DNA of 64,000 nt. Origin: Halobacteriales archaeon YIM A00013. Its GTDB lineage: Archaea; Halobacteriota; Halobacteria; Halobacteriales; Haloarculaceae. Location: contig JAKCFM010000001.1 of NCBI GenBank assembly GCA_025041195.1, positions 1,302,001-1,366,000 of the forward strand, in the 5' to 3' direction. Each line of letters begins with the position of its first letter. Position 1 is the stretch's first letter. The position numbers and the translations under genes are program-made. Below, in pieces: positions 16,358-25,382 of the stretch. Under the pieces are notes generated by a model. It saw only the letters and a list, made by a program, of their open reading frames with translations. It had not been told where the DNA came from and did not search any database.

Positions 16358-16786
16358 ATGATTGACCACTACCGGAACTATACGTTCGCTGTCTGTGGGA
16401 TCATCTGCGGAATCGGCCTCTTCATGATGTACTGGGGAATCATGTCCATACTTACACCAGGAATTCAGTACACATCCGGTATAATCTGGTTGGACCGCTT
16501 TATGCAAACGGTAGCTCGATTCGTCTGGGTCCTTGCCACTGGCGGCTTGTTGCTGATCATCGGAACGCTTCCGGGTAGTATCGCCCTGGCACGACGATAC
16601 GATTGGATCCGGGGTATTTTCACTATTTTGTGCGCCATCGCCATCTGTTTCGGTGGCTTCCTGACGTTCGCCTCGCTCAATCGGTTCTATGGATTGATCT
16701 ACTTTTTCCCTATTTACTTCAGCGGCCTCCTGCTGGGTGCAATTGCATTCGAGACCCACGAGACGTTCCCCAACGTGTGGCGGTGA
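16358..16786 (+). CDS. Four-helix membrane protein of unknown function
   Basis: A 142-residue protein with four hydrophobic segments (for example FAVCGIICGIGLFMMYWGIM, VWVLATGGLLLIIGTLPGSI, IFTILCAIAICFGGFLTFA and YFFPIYFSGLLLGAIAF). I recognise no family motif. It is divergent from the ArsR-type regulator unit to its left, with a 243-bp gap, and is followed by about 200 bp without a gene. Both ends are well defined and codon use fits the neighbourhood. Confidence 0.65.
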   Translation: MIDHYRNYTFAVCGIICGIGLFMMYWGIMSILTPGIQYTSGIIWLDRFMQTVARFVWVLATGGLLLIIGTLPGSIALARRYDWIRGIFTILCAIAICFGGFLTFASLNRFYGLIYFFPIYFSGLLLGAIAFETHETFPNVWR

Positions 16787-16986
16787 CCTAGCCGAAAATG
16801 ATAGAACTCGTCTAGAAGGGCCGTACAATGAGATTGTGGGCGTAGTTTGCGATTATTCACGACACATTCGGACAATTTCTGTCGCAGCACTCTCAATCCC
16901 TGAAAATACCGAAATTGACGAATCTGTTCAGCGCTACCGGATCGAATCGCCGCTTTGCTCTCCAGCCCTAGAAGCTCCAGGCCAGC

Positions 16987-17703
16987 TTACTGTCCATCCA
17001 GGCTCATCTCAACTGCTCGTTCGACGTGAAGCGCCGTCGTGTCGAACAACGGCATAGCAGGCCGGTCGGCCTGTTCAATGAGCATCTCGATCTCCGTACA
17101 GCCGAGGACAATTCCCTCTGCGCCCATTGCTCCCATCGCATCCACAGCGTCCAGATATCGCTCACGAGAGACTTCGCTAACGACACCTTTCGTCAACTCC
17201 TCAAAAATGATCCTGTTGATTTCTGCTCGCTCCGATTGTTCTGGAACGACGACATCGATGCCGTGGTCAGCAAGCCGCTCGCGATAAAACGGCTCTTCCA
17301 TCGTCGTTGTTGTGCCCAACAGCCCGACCGTTCCAATGTCGGCCTCGCGAATCGCAGCCGCCGCCACATCGACGATGTGCACGAACGGGATCGAGATCGC
17401 AGAGTCGATGGCGCTTGCAACCCTGTGCATCGTGTTCGTCGCCATGACAATGAACGCCGCACCGCCGCGTTCGAGCGCCTGTGCTGCCTCGCCGAGATAC
17501 TCGCCAGCGCGACCGAACTGTTCGGTGCGAATGAAATGCTCGATGGTCGCGAAATTGACGCTCCGGATCAGCACCTCACCAGCCCCATGACCACCCAGAG
17601 CGTCGTTAATACCCGCATTGATCTGGCGGTAGTAGGTAACGGTCGATTCGCTGCTCATGCCGCCGAGCACGCCGACGGTCTGGATATCGTCTGTGTCAGA
17701 CAT
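16987..17703 (-). CDS. Aspartate/glutamate racemase family protein
   Basis: A 238-residue member of the Asp/Glu racemase family, starting MSDTDDIQTVGVLGGMSSES. The two active-site regions are MATNTMHRVA and VLGCTEIEML. The second cysteine is present, but the first usual cysteine is replaced by the threonine of TNTMH. The same Thr/Cys pair is known from the L-Asp/Glu-specific E. coli YgeA-type enzyme, so it need not mean loss of activity. A HTH_10 regulator gene lies 99 bp upstream on the same strand. The substrate is likely an acidic amino acid, but this is not proven. Confidence 0.85.
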   Translation of the reverse strand: MSDTDDIQTVGVLGGMSSESTVTYYRQINAGINDALGGHGAGEVLIRSVNFATIEHFIRTEQFGRAGEYLGEAAQALERGGAAFIVMATNTMHRVASAIDSAISIPFVHIVDVAAAAIREADIGTVGLLGTTTTMEEPFYRERLADHGIDVVVPEQSERAEINRIIFEELTKGVVSEVSRERYLDAVDAMGAMGAEGIVLGCTEIEMLIEQADRPAMPLFDTTALHVERAVEMSLDGQ

Positions 17704-17802
17704 GTGATTTCACTCGTGTGTGGATCTCGAGAACCCACACTCGTGGCAGGAAGAGATGACCCATCAGTGACAGCCTGCCATAGAAGGGACCACCGCAGAA
17801 AC

Positions 17803-18504
17803 TCACTCGGAGCCAAGCAGCTTCGCTTCTGCCTTCCGGAGATGTTCGAGAAACGTGGCCTTCGACACGTCGAGATCGGCCGCGAGCGCTTTGACGGAAA
17901 CGTCCCGTGGCCATCCATAATAGCCCTGGCTTCGTGCCAGCTCGAACGCCTCGCGCTGACAGGCGGTGAGCTCCGTTGCTGGGGATGACTGCGTCTGGTG
18001 CGTCGTCTCAACCGGTGAAAGACGACGGATTGTGATCGCAGCGTTGCGATCGCGCTCGATTTCGGCAAGCGTTCGCTGGAACTGGCGACGGGGGGCGTAG
18101 ACGAGCAACTCCCAGGTTTCGAGCCCGCCATCAATCCGATACGTGCCATCAAGTACGAATCCACGCTCGAAAAACGCCGAACCCATCCCATCGGCCGCGT
18201 CGTATTCGATGAACACATCCTGGGTTTCGTGACCAATGCTCGATCGAGAAACTGGCGTGCATGTGCTATCCGCAAGTCGTTCGATCGTCTCGATGAACTG
18301 CACGTCGTTTGCGACCTCGATCGCCTGGTCGATGTGCGCCCGTGATTCTCCGTGGATCGTGCACCGCTCGTACGCAGAGGAGCCAGTGACTGCAACGCCA
18401 TGCCCGACGAGACGACTCCCCACCTCGTTCGTCGAAATGATTCCCCAGCAGTCTGGATGCCACACGTCCAACGTCACCTGTAGCAGTTCTCTCACGCCGG
18501 TCAT
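17803..18504 (-). CDS. HTH_10 (bacterio-opsin-activator-like) regulator
   Basis: A 233-residue haloarchaeal transcription regulator. The C-terminal 55 residues contain the HTH_10 domain: LTACQREAFELARSQGYYGW, then VSVKALAADLDVSKATFLEH. The N-terminal region is the usual Bat-like sensing domain, here without a recognised cofactor site. It lies between the ABC exporter genes and the racemase on one strand and is the obvious candidate to control the racemase. Confidence 0.87.
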   Translation of the reverse strand: MTGVRELLQVTLDVWHPDCWGIISTNEVGSRLVGHGVAVTGSSAYERCTIHGESRAHIDQAIEVANDVQFIETIERLADSTCTPVSRSSIGHETQDVFIEYDAADGMGSAFFERGFVLDGTYRIDGGLETWELLVYAPRRQFQRTLAEIERDRNAAITIRRLSPVETTHQTQSSPATELTACQREAFELARSQGYYGWPRDVSVKALAADLDVSKATFLEHLRKAEAKLLGSE

Positions 18505-18570
18505 ACTCGATCACTGGTTGTGTCTCTCTTATCATCGAGATTTGATGAAACTACGGATCGATGCGGCCAC

Positions 18571-20292
18571 TCACGCGATGGTGTAGGCTCCGAGCCTGCG
18601 CACTGCAAAAACGTACGCACATCCAACACCCAGGATACCACAGCCGATCGCAAACGAAGCCAGCAACGTTAGCTGTCCCGCGCTCACCAGAATATCGAAC
18701 GGAATCCACTGCGTAAGCTGGACGCTGAAAAGCTGTGCCACGGCATCATCCGAAACGATCGCCACTGCAATCCCTTGTACGGAAACCAGCGACGAAAGGC
18801 TACCGTAGGCGACCTTGCTCGGTGGAACTGCTCGCCGTGACCCGCCGAAATCGACGTGTTCGAACCGGGGGAACGCCGAACCGATACCGAGGGCGAACAC
18901 CGAAGTTATGAAGATGGCACCGACTGCAACCACCGCGAGCAAGAGGAGTTGAGCTCCCGACCGTCCAGCAGACAGTCCGCTCGCAACGGTGAGCAGTACG
19001 GCCACCGGTGCTGTCGGGAGAAGCGCCGCGAGCAGGTGGCCACGGACGAGCTGGTGACCGGTGACGGGGGCACTCAGAACAGCAGGAAGTGTGGCCCCCT
19101 GATTGCCGAGCGGATTCAGAGGAATTGCAACACTGGCTGCCCAGGCGCAGTACCACACCACGAGCCAGGGGGTAAACCAGGGCAATGTGCCACTCGAAAA
19201 TAGCTGTTCAGCCATTGGAATTGCTCCAATGAGCGGGTAGGCGACGAACACCAGCTGTGACGGTGCGCGATAGATGCGACGGAGCGTCGTACTCCCAATG
19301 GCCATGGTAGCTGGCGTTTGGCTCACCAGCCCGACTACGCCATCAAGCCGAGACCGTGGAGCCGACCTATTGTTCGAATCTGAACGATGGGGATGAACTG
19401 GTGTCGCTCGCCAGGCAAACCGTGCGGCAGTCGGTGCGATAGTGAGCCCACCCAGAACCACCACGCTCGAAATCCCAACCGCAGTCGCTGCCGAAAGCGG
19501 TGGCATGGCTGCGCCTGGTGTAGTACGCAACCCGAGCGCGCCAAGCCACGTGAACGGCATCCCACTGAGGACCGACTCCAGTGCTGCGATCGCATCGACG
19601 AAACGCCCCGTCACGACAGCTCCGACGTATGCGGTTGCGAGCAGAACGCCAACGATCGGCTTGAGTCGAGCAAGGAGTGTCGATCGGTGAACCACACCCT
19701 TCAGCGCGAGACCAATCGGATAACCAACAGTCACCCCTGTCGTAAGCGCCACGATCATTGCAGACAGACCGCCAATGACGGGAAACGGTGAGCCACTCCC
19801 AACTGACAGTCCGAGATAGCCACCACCAACTGGTGGACCCAGCAATACGGCGAATTTACAGACTGAAGCGAGCAGTTTCGAACCCACCAGATCAGTGAGC
19901 CGAACGATGGTGAGATACTGACCGTCGTGTGTAAGATCACCATTGCTCCCGAACGCATCGAGTATGAACAGCACTACCGCAAACACCCACAGGATTCCAC
20001 AGAAAAACACGAACTGGTCGATCGATCCTGCTGTGGCAGTGCCAGCGTCGAACGCCGAGCCCAGCTCAAGCATGATCGTGTACGATTGCACGGTTGCAAA
20101 CACCACGCCGATGGCAGAGAGCACTCCGTACAGCTGCCAGAAATCCTGCGTCCGAAGCCACCGCCAGCCTCGACGGAGCTCAATCCTCGTCAGTTCGACG
20201 CTGACTGAGGGTGATGGAAACTGCACGTGACTGGAGGGCCACGGAAAGCTATCTCCTGATCGGTCATTGCGTTCGCTGGCGGCTTCCGTCAT
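18571..20292 (-). CDS. ABC transporter permease
   Basis: A 573-residue membrane protein from the ATG at 20292 (MTEAASERND), 16 bp after the ATPase gene; an earlier in-frame ATG would overlap that gene. About twelve hydrophobic segments are arranged in two similar halves, with a hydrophilic central linker (HPHRSDSNNRSAPRSR). This is the ABC-2-like design found in haloarchaeal exporters. The ATPase and permease together form one efflux pump; the substrate is not evident. Confidence 0.85.
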   Translation of the reverse strand: MTEAASERNDRSGDSFPWPSSHVQFPSPSVSVELTRIELRRGWRWLRTQDFWQLYGVLSAIGVVFATVQSYTIMLELGSAFDAGTATAGSIDQFVFFCGILWVFAVVLFILDAFGSNGDLTHDGQYLTIVRLTDLVGSKLLASVCKFAVLLGPPVGGGYLGLSVGSGSPFPVIGGLSAMIVALTTGVTVGYPIGLALKGVVHRSTLLARLKPIVGVLLATAYVGAVVTGRFVDAIAALESVLSGMPFTWLGALGLRTTPGAAMPPLSAATAVGISSVVVLGGLTIAPTAARFAWRATPVHPHRSDSNNRSAPRSRLDGVVGLVSQTPATMAIGSTTLRRIYRAPSQLVFVAYPLIGAIPMAEQLFSSGTLPWFTPWLVVWYCAWAASVAIPLNPLGNQGATLPAVLSAPVTGHQLVRGHLLAALLPTAPVAVLLTVASGLSAGRSGAQLLLLAVVAVGAIFITSVFALGIGSAFPRFEHVDFGGSRRAVPPSKVAYGSLSSLVSVQGIAVAIVSDDAVAQLFSVQLTQWIPFDILVSAGQLTLLASFAIGCGILGVGCAYVFAVRRLGAYTIA

Positions 20293-20308
20293 CGGTGATT
20301 CACGCTCC

Positions 20309-21082
20309 TCATTGATCTCGTGTGCCAGCATCGATCGCTTGGTTGGTCCCATCCGCAGTCAGTGCTAGAAACGCGCGTTCGAGTCCGGCGTCCTCGTCCG
20401 CCTTTGCCCGCTGTTTGAGTTCATTCGGCGTTCCCTCGGCGAGTAATCGTCCATCGTCAATCACGCCGATCCTGTCGGCAAGCTCGTCGGCAACGGATAG
20501 TATATGGGTTGAGAGAAATACCGTCCGCTGCTGAGAGACCAGCGATCCGATCGTCTCCCGGACCGTTCGGGCTGCTCGGGGATCCAGTCCGGATGTCGGC
20601 TCGTCCAGCAACACAACCGACGGCTCGTGAACGATTGCCGCGATCAATCCCACCTTCTTCGTCATTCCCGTGGAGTACGTTCCGATCCGTCGGTCCGCAG
20701 CAGCCAACAGATCGAATCGCGATAGCAACCGCTCGATCCGCTCATCAGCGAGGTCGTCGGACAGTCCATGCAATCGTGCAACGTGACGGAGATGCTCCCA
20801 ACCAGTGAGCTCATCGAACACTGGCGGTTCGGCCGGGAGATATCCGATTCGCTCGGTGAGTGTTGGCCGGTCAGTGATCGACACACCATCGACGGTCGCA
20901 GAGCCGTCAGTCGGCTTTGTCAACGTCGTTAATAATCGCATCGTCGTGGTCTTTCCCGCACCGTTTGGTCCGAGAAATCCGTACACCGACCCCGACGAAA
21001 TCGACAGCGAGAGATCTGTAACAGCAGTTGTGTCACCGTATCGTTTCGTGAGTCCGTCCGCCGTGATCGCTGGCGGGCTCAC
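20309..21082 (-). CDS. ABC transporter ATP-binding protein
   Basis: A 257-residue ABC ATPase with Walker A GPNGAGKTTT (about 39-48), a signature motif in degenerate form (YSTGMTKKVGL), Walker B VVLLDEPTSGLD and the switch histidine in FLSTHI. The C-terminal extension is typical of ABC-2 type exporters. It is the first gene of a two-gene unit with the permease 16 bp downstream. Confidence 0.93.
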   Translation of the reverse strand: MSPPAITADGLTKRYGDTTAVTDLSLSISSGSVYGFLGPNGAGKTTTMRLLTTLTKPTDGSATVDGVSITDRPTLTERIGYLPAEPPVFDELTGWEHLRHVARLHGLSDDLADERIERLLSRFDLLAAADRRIGTYSTGMTKKVGLIAAIVHEPSVVLLDEPTSGLDPRAARTVRETIGSLVSQQRTVFLSTHILSVADELADRIGVIDDGRLLAEGTPNELKQRAKADEDAGLERAFLALTADGTNQAIDAGTRDQ

Positions 21083-21195
21083 GCCAACCGGACCTCCACG
21101 ATATGTTGTTTCATCTATCTAAGCCAGAGCGACCACTGCATGATGAGCGTTTGGCGAACGATATTTCTATTTGGTAACTGATATACTTGGATGGA

Positions 21196-22083
21196 TCACG
21201 GCATCGCTGTGAGCGATGCATCAATCACGCTGGCAGTTTCAGAAAGTGTGACGTCCAGCAGCCCGTGTTCGAGGCCGATTTCGAACGATATCGACTCAGG
21301 GTCACCATCCGGTGGAGCAATCTGCGGATTATTCCGTGCGAACTCCTGTTGCCACCAAAATCGATCGTATATGGATCGATCGTGGTGGTGATAGAGCAGT
21401 CGAAGTTCGGAGAGTGAAACAAGACAGAGTCCGGCGGGAGCGTCGAGAGTGCTCCCACAGGACTCACATGGCGCACAAAATCTGATTGCCTGGTTCGGTG
21501 CATCGACGCGTTCGAGCGCAGTGTCGATCGGTGAGAAACAGTCCGGACAGAACCCGGAGTGGGCCATTTCGATCGTGTGGAAGAATTCCCGGGTTGCGAC
21601 GTCGATGACCGGCTCGATCCGCTCCACGCGGGCGGCGTTGGGCGCGAGTACCCACACGAACAGCTGGTGGTCATTCGGACAGGCCACCTGCAAAACGCCC
21701 CTGTCGTATTTGCCGATTGGTCGGTCACTGCATAGTGGGCAGCTCGAATTAAGCTCCGTCGGACCCAGGATTGTGTGGTCTGTGTACGTGCCGCTGACGA
21801 TCGCGGAGACGACCTGCCCGCCTGCAGCAGTGAGATAATATCGACCAGCAGCCGTTTGTTCGACGAACACCCCACGGAGTTGTTCGAGATGATATCTGAA
21901 TCGACCGGAATCAGCCACTCCAACACGTTTCCGGAGCGTTGAAAATGGGAGTCCTGGCCCGTTTGACTGCGATTCAGTCCGGTCACGGTCGGCCAGGGTC
22001 TCGATAATTCCGACACGTACTGGATCACCGAGCGCAGCAAACGCTTCCGATGGATCGGTGCCACCCTCTGCTTTCCCTGTCAT
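21196..22083 (-). CDS. ArsR-like regulator with a zinc-binding C-terminal domain
   Basis: A winged-helix regulator of the haloarchaeal type with a long C-terminal half. The N-terminal domain (FAALGDPVRVGIIETLAD and the DSGRFRYHLEQL recognition helix) binds DNA. Three cysteine pairs in the rest (CPLC, FCPDC, CAPCESCG) suggest bound zinc. I start it at MTGKAEGG (22083); the frame is open 26 codons further. It is a paralogue of 42301-43185, and both occur near an MFS exporter of the same subfamily. Here the exporter is 3.3 kb away, separated by unrelated genes. Confidence 0.8.
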   Translation of the reverse strand: MTGKAEGGTDPSEAFAALGDPVRVGIIETLADRDRTESQSNGPGLPFSTLRKRVGVADSGRFRYHLEQLRGVFVEQTAAGRYYLTAAGGQVVSAIVSGTYTDHTILGPTELNSSCPLCSDRPIGKYDRGVLQVACPNDHQLFVWVLAPNAARVERIEPVIDVATREFFHTIEMAHSGFCPDCFSPIDTALERVDAPNQAIRFCAPCESCGSTLDAPAGLCLVSLSELRLLYHHHDRSIYDRFWWQQEFARNNPQIAPPDGDPESISFEIGLEHGLLDVTLSETASVIDASLTAMP

Positions 22084-22309
22084 GGCAGTCGCTATGGGCT
22101 CAGCACTCGTTTCAGTTGGGCACAGTTCACCAGAGAGGTCGCACGAGATCCCAGAATCCAATACTAGTGGAGTGCTGATGAATCGACCATCGCTCCAATA
22201 ACAACAATTGACTCCACTTGATGATCACATCACCCTGATAGCTGCACTAGTTCTAATACATAAAATAATTGAATATATTTTAATATAATTCTATAATAGA
22301 AAGATAATT

Positions 22310-22789
22310 GTGTTCGCAGCCGTCACGAAAACGGGGCGCGTGCTCCCCATTGAGGACTGTGCAGAACGGAATCTCTGGTGTCCACACTGTCGCGCACCGG
22401 TCACACCCGTTGGTGGACATCTCCGTTCCGGAACGCTGGTCTGGAGCCATTTTCGACACCGGAACCGACAGCCAGACTGCGATCCGGATCACATTTCGAC
22501 GGTGCGCGAAGTCGTTGCTGCCTGCTTTGCGTGCAAATTCCCAGGAGCGACGGTCACAACGAACAGAACCGTTGGGGCTCTCCCAGCCGATGTTCTCGTC
22601 GAGTTTCAGATGGGAAAGCTGGGATGGGGGAGCACGATCGCAACAATCATTCGGGAGAACACGGAGACGAAACCGGTGAATGTGCTCGAATCAGAATATC
22701 TGGATGCCGGAATCACCGTCAACTGGATACGAGATCTCGACGTCGCAGGCTGGTGTGCGGACATCTGGACCATTTCTCCTCCATGGTGA
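22310..22789 (+). pseudogene. CoiA-like protein, probably truncated by frameshifts
   Basis: The first 160 codons (GTG 22310) resemble the start of CoiA-like competence proteins. There is a zinc-finger segment (ERNLWCPHCRAPVTP ... GTLVWSHFRHR) and a nuclease-like core (ADVLVEFQMGK ... LDAGITVNWIRD). It stops early at WCADIWTIS. Protein-like sequence then continues in other frames: HGDSVDSKSVAYIETIFSS, then LDNEKQYRCTHGIRFGTVI up to about 22.97 kb. This suggests at least two frameshifts in one ancestral gene. The AT-rich DNA before 22310 likely holds its promoter. Confidence 0.6.
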
Positions 22790-22975
22790 TTCAGTCGACT
22801 CGAAATCCGTTGCGTACATCGAAACTATATTCTCTTCTTGACAATGAAAAACAGTATCGATGCACACACGGCATCCGTTTTGGGACGGTGATTCTGGAGC
22901 AACTGCGGTGCGACCGGCGAAACAGGACGCCTTCCGTTTGCCCCGAACGTGGATCGCCAGTAGCGCCCGACAAGC

Positions 22976-24553
22976 ATGAGCACGCATACATTCGAGATAG
23001 GACAGCTCACGGAGACAATCCAGGACTATCTCGACGACGACCGATTCTGGCTGACCGTGGCGCTCGCCATTTCGAGCGTGATAGTGTGGCTATACTATAC
23101 GACGCATCCGTATCCTGCGTACGGTGGTGGCCTCTATCTTGAGATTGTAGAGACGCTCCGTGCAAACGGTTTCCATCCACCGCGAACGATAGCTCACTAC
23201 ACCGCTGATGGAATTCCGTTCGCCTATCCGCCGTTGTTGTTCTATAGCTACGCGATAGCTGGTGAACTCGGCGTTGATCTCTTCGAGCTGATGCGCATTT
23301 TCCCTGGCGTGGTGACGACTATCGCGCTCATTCCATACTACTATCTGGCACGCGAACTACTGGGAGATTCACGCACGGCAGGTGTCGCCACAGTAGCCTA
23401 CGCCACAATTCCCGCCGCGAGCCAATGGCACATCACCGGTGGCGGTTTTATCCGCGCGCCTGCTCTGCTACTGTTGCTCACAGGCCTCTACTGCGCCCTC
23501 AAACTATTCGATACTGGCGGTCGGCGCTGGCTCGTCGGCGCGACCACGGTGTTCGGGCTGACGGTGCTCACGCATCCGCAGTACGCAACGCTGTTCGGCG
23601 TCAGTGTACTCCTCTACTATCTCTGGAACCACCGCACCCGGGCAGGACTCATCCACGGTGCGATCGTCGCTGTGGGTGGCCTCCTCATTGCCAGCCCGTG
23701 GTGGCTTCGCGTTCTGCGTGTTTACGGGGTAACGCCGCTTACGAGCGCAGCAAGCACCCACGGCGGGCTGTTGAACCCGCCCTCGGAGGTGATCAATCTG
23801 CTTCTCGGTCCCCTGTTTGGATGGCCAACGATGGCGATTGTCCACATCGCGTTGCTTTGTGGCTGCGTCTATGCACTCATCAAACGACGTACATTCGTGG
23901 TGGTATGGCTGCTCGTCGTGGCACAGTACTCCGCGGCCCCTCGATACTGTTTCATTCCCGGTGCGTTGCTAATCGGACAACTGCTCGGAGAATTCGTGCC
24001 GCTGGCGTACAATCGATGGACTGCGTCGGAGTCCGTCTCTGCAAGGGCGTTCACCTGGGTGCTTGCACTCGCAATCTGTCTCGGTGCTGTTGGCGCGGGG
24101 ATCACCGGCGGCATTACCGCCGCCCCCACCGGCTATGCGCCGTACCTCTCCAGTGATGATGTTACTGCCATGGAATGGGCCCGTGCGGAAACAGCCGCTG
24201 GCGACGAGTTCGTCGTTGTTGGCGACGTCGCTGACTGGTTCCCACACTATGCAGAGCGCACCTCTATTGTCAGCCCGTGGGGTGCCGAATGGGTTCCCGG
24301 TCAGTATGCTCATCACAATGAAATGACGACTTCACTCGTCGCGTGCAAGCGAGCAAACTGTCTCTCCGCTGTTCTCGACCAGTACTCGCTCTCACCAGAT
24401 TATCTGTACGTCCCGAATGGGCGGGTTACTGCGGGTGGATTCGACTACCAGCAGCCACCAGCAATGCGGCAGTCGCTCGCCGCAAGTGAGCAGTTTCGAA
24501 TCGTCTACACGAATCCCGACGTAACGATTGTCGCCGTCAACTCAAACTCCTGA
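22976..24553 (+). CDS. Polytopic membrane protein, GT-C glycosyltransferase-like
   Basis: A 525-residue protein with about eleven membrane helices and a C-terminal extracytoplasmic-type domain (from about residue 395). The first loop between helices (HPYPAYGGGLYLEIVETLRA) has acidic residues, as in GT-C enzymes that use polyprenyl-phosphate sugars. The layout matches the broad ArnT/DolP-mannosyltransferase-like superfamily, but no subfamily motif is clear. It begins just after the CoiA remnant and ends about 120 bp before a lipoprotein gene. Its role in surface glycan assembly is a guess from the fold. Confidence 0.6.
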   Translation: MSTHTFEIGQLTETIQDYLDDDRFWLTVALAISSVIVWLYYTTHPYPAYGGGLYLEIVETLRANGFHPPRTIAHYTADGIPFAYPPLLFYSYAIAGELGVDLFELMRIFPGVVTTIALIPYYYLARELLGDSRTAGVATVAYATIPAASQWHITGGGFIRAPALLLLLTGLYCALKLFDTGGRRWLVGATTVFGLTVLTHPQYATLFGVSVLLYYLWNHRTRAGLIHGAIVAVGGLLIASPWWLRVLRVYGVTPLTSAASTHGGLLNPPSEVINLLLGPLFGWPTMAIVHIALLCGCVYALIKRRTFVVVWLLVVAQYSAAPRYCFIPGALLIGQLLGEFVPLAYNRWTASESVSARAFTWVLALAICLGAVGAGITGGITAAPTGYAPYLSSDDVTAMEWARAETAAGDEFVVVGDVADWFPHYAERTSIVSPWGAEWVPGQYAHHNEMTTSLVACKRANCLSAVLDQYSLSPDYLYVPNGRVTAGGFDYQQPPAMRQSLAASEQFRIVYTNPDVTIVAVNSNS

Positions 24554-24671
24554 ACCTTCAAGTTCGTATAATAGACAACCATGGATACAATATTGGTTTC
24601 TGAGATAAATTCTGAGAACCATCCAAAATCGGCCACAAAACGTATATAACTATTACGTAACAGTATGATCG

Positions 24672-25262
24672 ATGGTTCGGAAAACCGAGGTAGTTATCAT
24701 TTTAGTAATTGTACTGATACTCTTTTCCGGTTGTTCTGAAAACAAACCAACAGGATCAGTGATGACGCCAACGGACGATGTTGATGCGACACCGTACGAG
24801 CACAGGTCAACGAAGCAAGCGGACCAGACTGCGAGTTCGATGGGAGCAAACACAGAGGCAGGATCTGCAGATCCGTCCGTGACCCCAACACACTCGACGA
24901 CAGGAACACCGGTCAGAACAGCATCACCCGTTCCGACGGCGGACACACAGCAAACGCCGGCGACACCAGCCGGAACGGAGACTGATACCTCGGCCGATGG
25001 GACACCAACAGTTGCGCCAACGACGACCCAGTCGCCGACAGCGACCGAGACAGCTACGCAAACGTCGACGGCGACAGCAACGGAAACGACGGACACGCCT
25101 GTTGTGACGCCAACGCCCAGCGGAAACGAGAGTGATCCGTACGACTGTTCGGATTTCGATAGCTGGGAAGCGGCACAGGAAGTTCTTGATTCCACATCTG
25201 GCGATCCGTCGGAGCTCGACGAAAACGGCAACGGAATTGCCTGTGAAAGCCTTCGGGAGTAG
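24672..25262 (+). CDS. Lipoprotein with a C-terminal Excalibur calcium-binding domain
   Basis: A 196-residue secreted lipoprotein. The N-terminal signal ends in a lipobox (LILFSGCSEN), so the mature protein starts at Cys20. Residues 21-150 are a Thr/Pro/Ser-rich linker, the type that is often O-glycosylated in haloarchaea. The C-terminal 45 residues are an Excalibur domain: YDCSDFDSWEAAQEVLD, then ELDENGNGIACESL, with the DxDxDGxxCE-type loop. It is probably attached to the outer face of the membrane. The partner is unknown. Confidence 0.85.
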   Translation: MVRKTEVVIILVIVLILFSGCSENKPTGSVMTPTDDVDATPYEHRSTKQADQTASSMGANTEAGSADPSVTPTHSTTGTPVRTASPVPTADTQQTPATPAGTETDTSADGTPTVAPTTTQSPTATETATQTSTATATETTDTPVVTPTPSGNESDPYDCSDFDSWEAAQEVLDSTSGDPSELDENGNGIACESLRE

Positions 25263-25382
25263 TGGTACGTCTCGGGTGGGCCCTACGTCGTGCGGCCGCC
25301 ATCGGTCTTCGTCCGATCTGTCACCCATCGACGGGGAGACCACAGCTCGTCCGGATCGCTTCGTGATCGTCGATTGGTGCCT

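Noticed and set aside
17026-17988. 320-codon plus-strand frame over the racemase and regulator
   Set aside because: Antisense to two recognised genes, rich in Arg, Cys and His, with no domain; typical shadow of GC-rich coding DNA.
18856-20230. Several plus-strand frames over the ABC permease
   Set aside because: Composition and lack of motifs show they are shadows of the permease gene.
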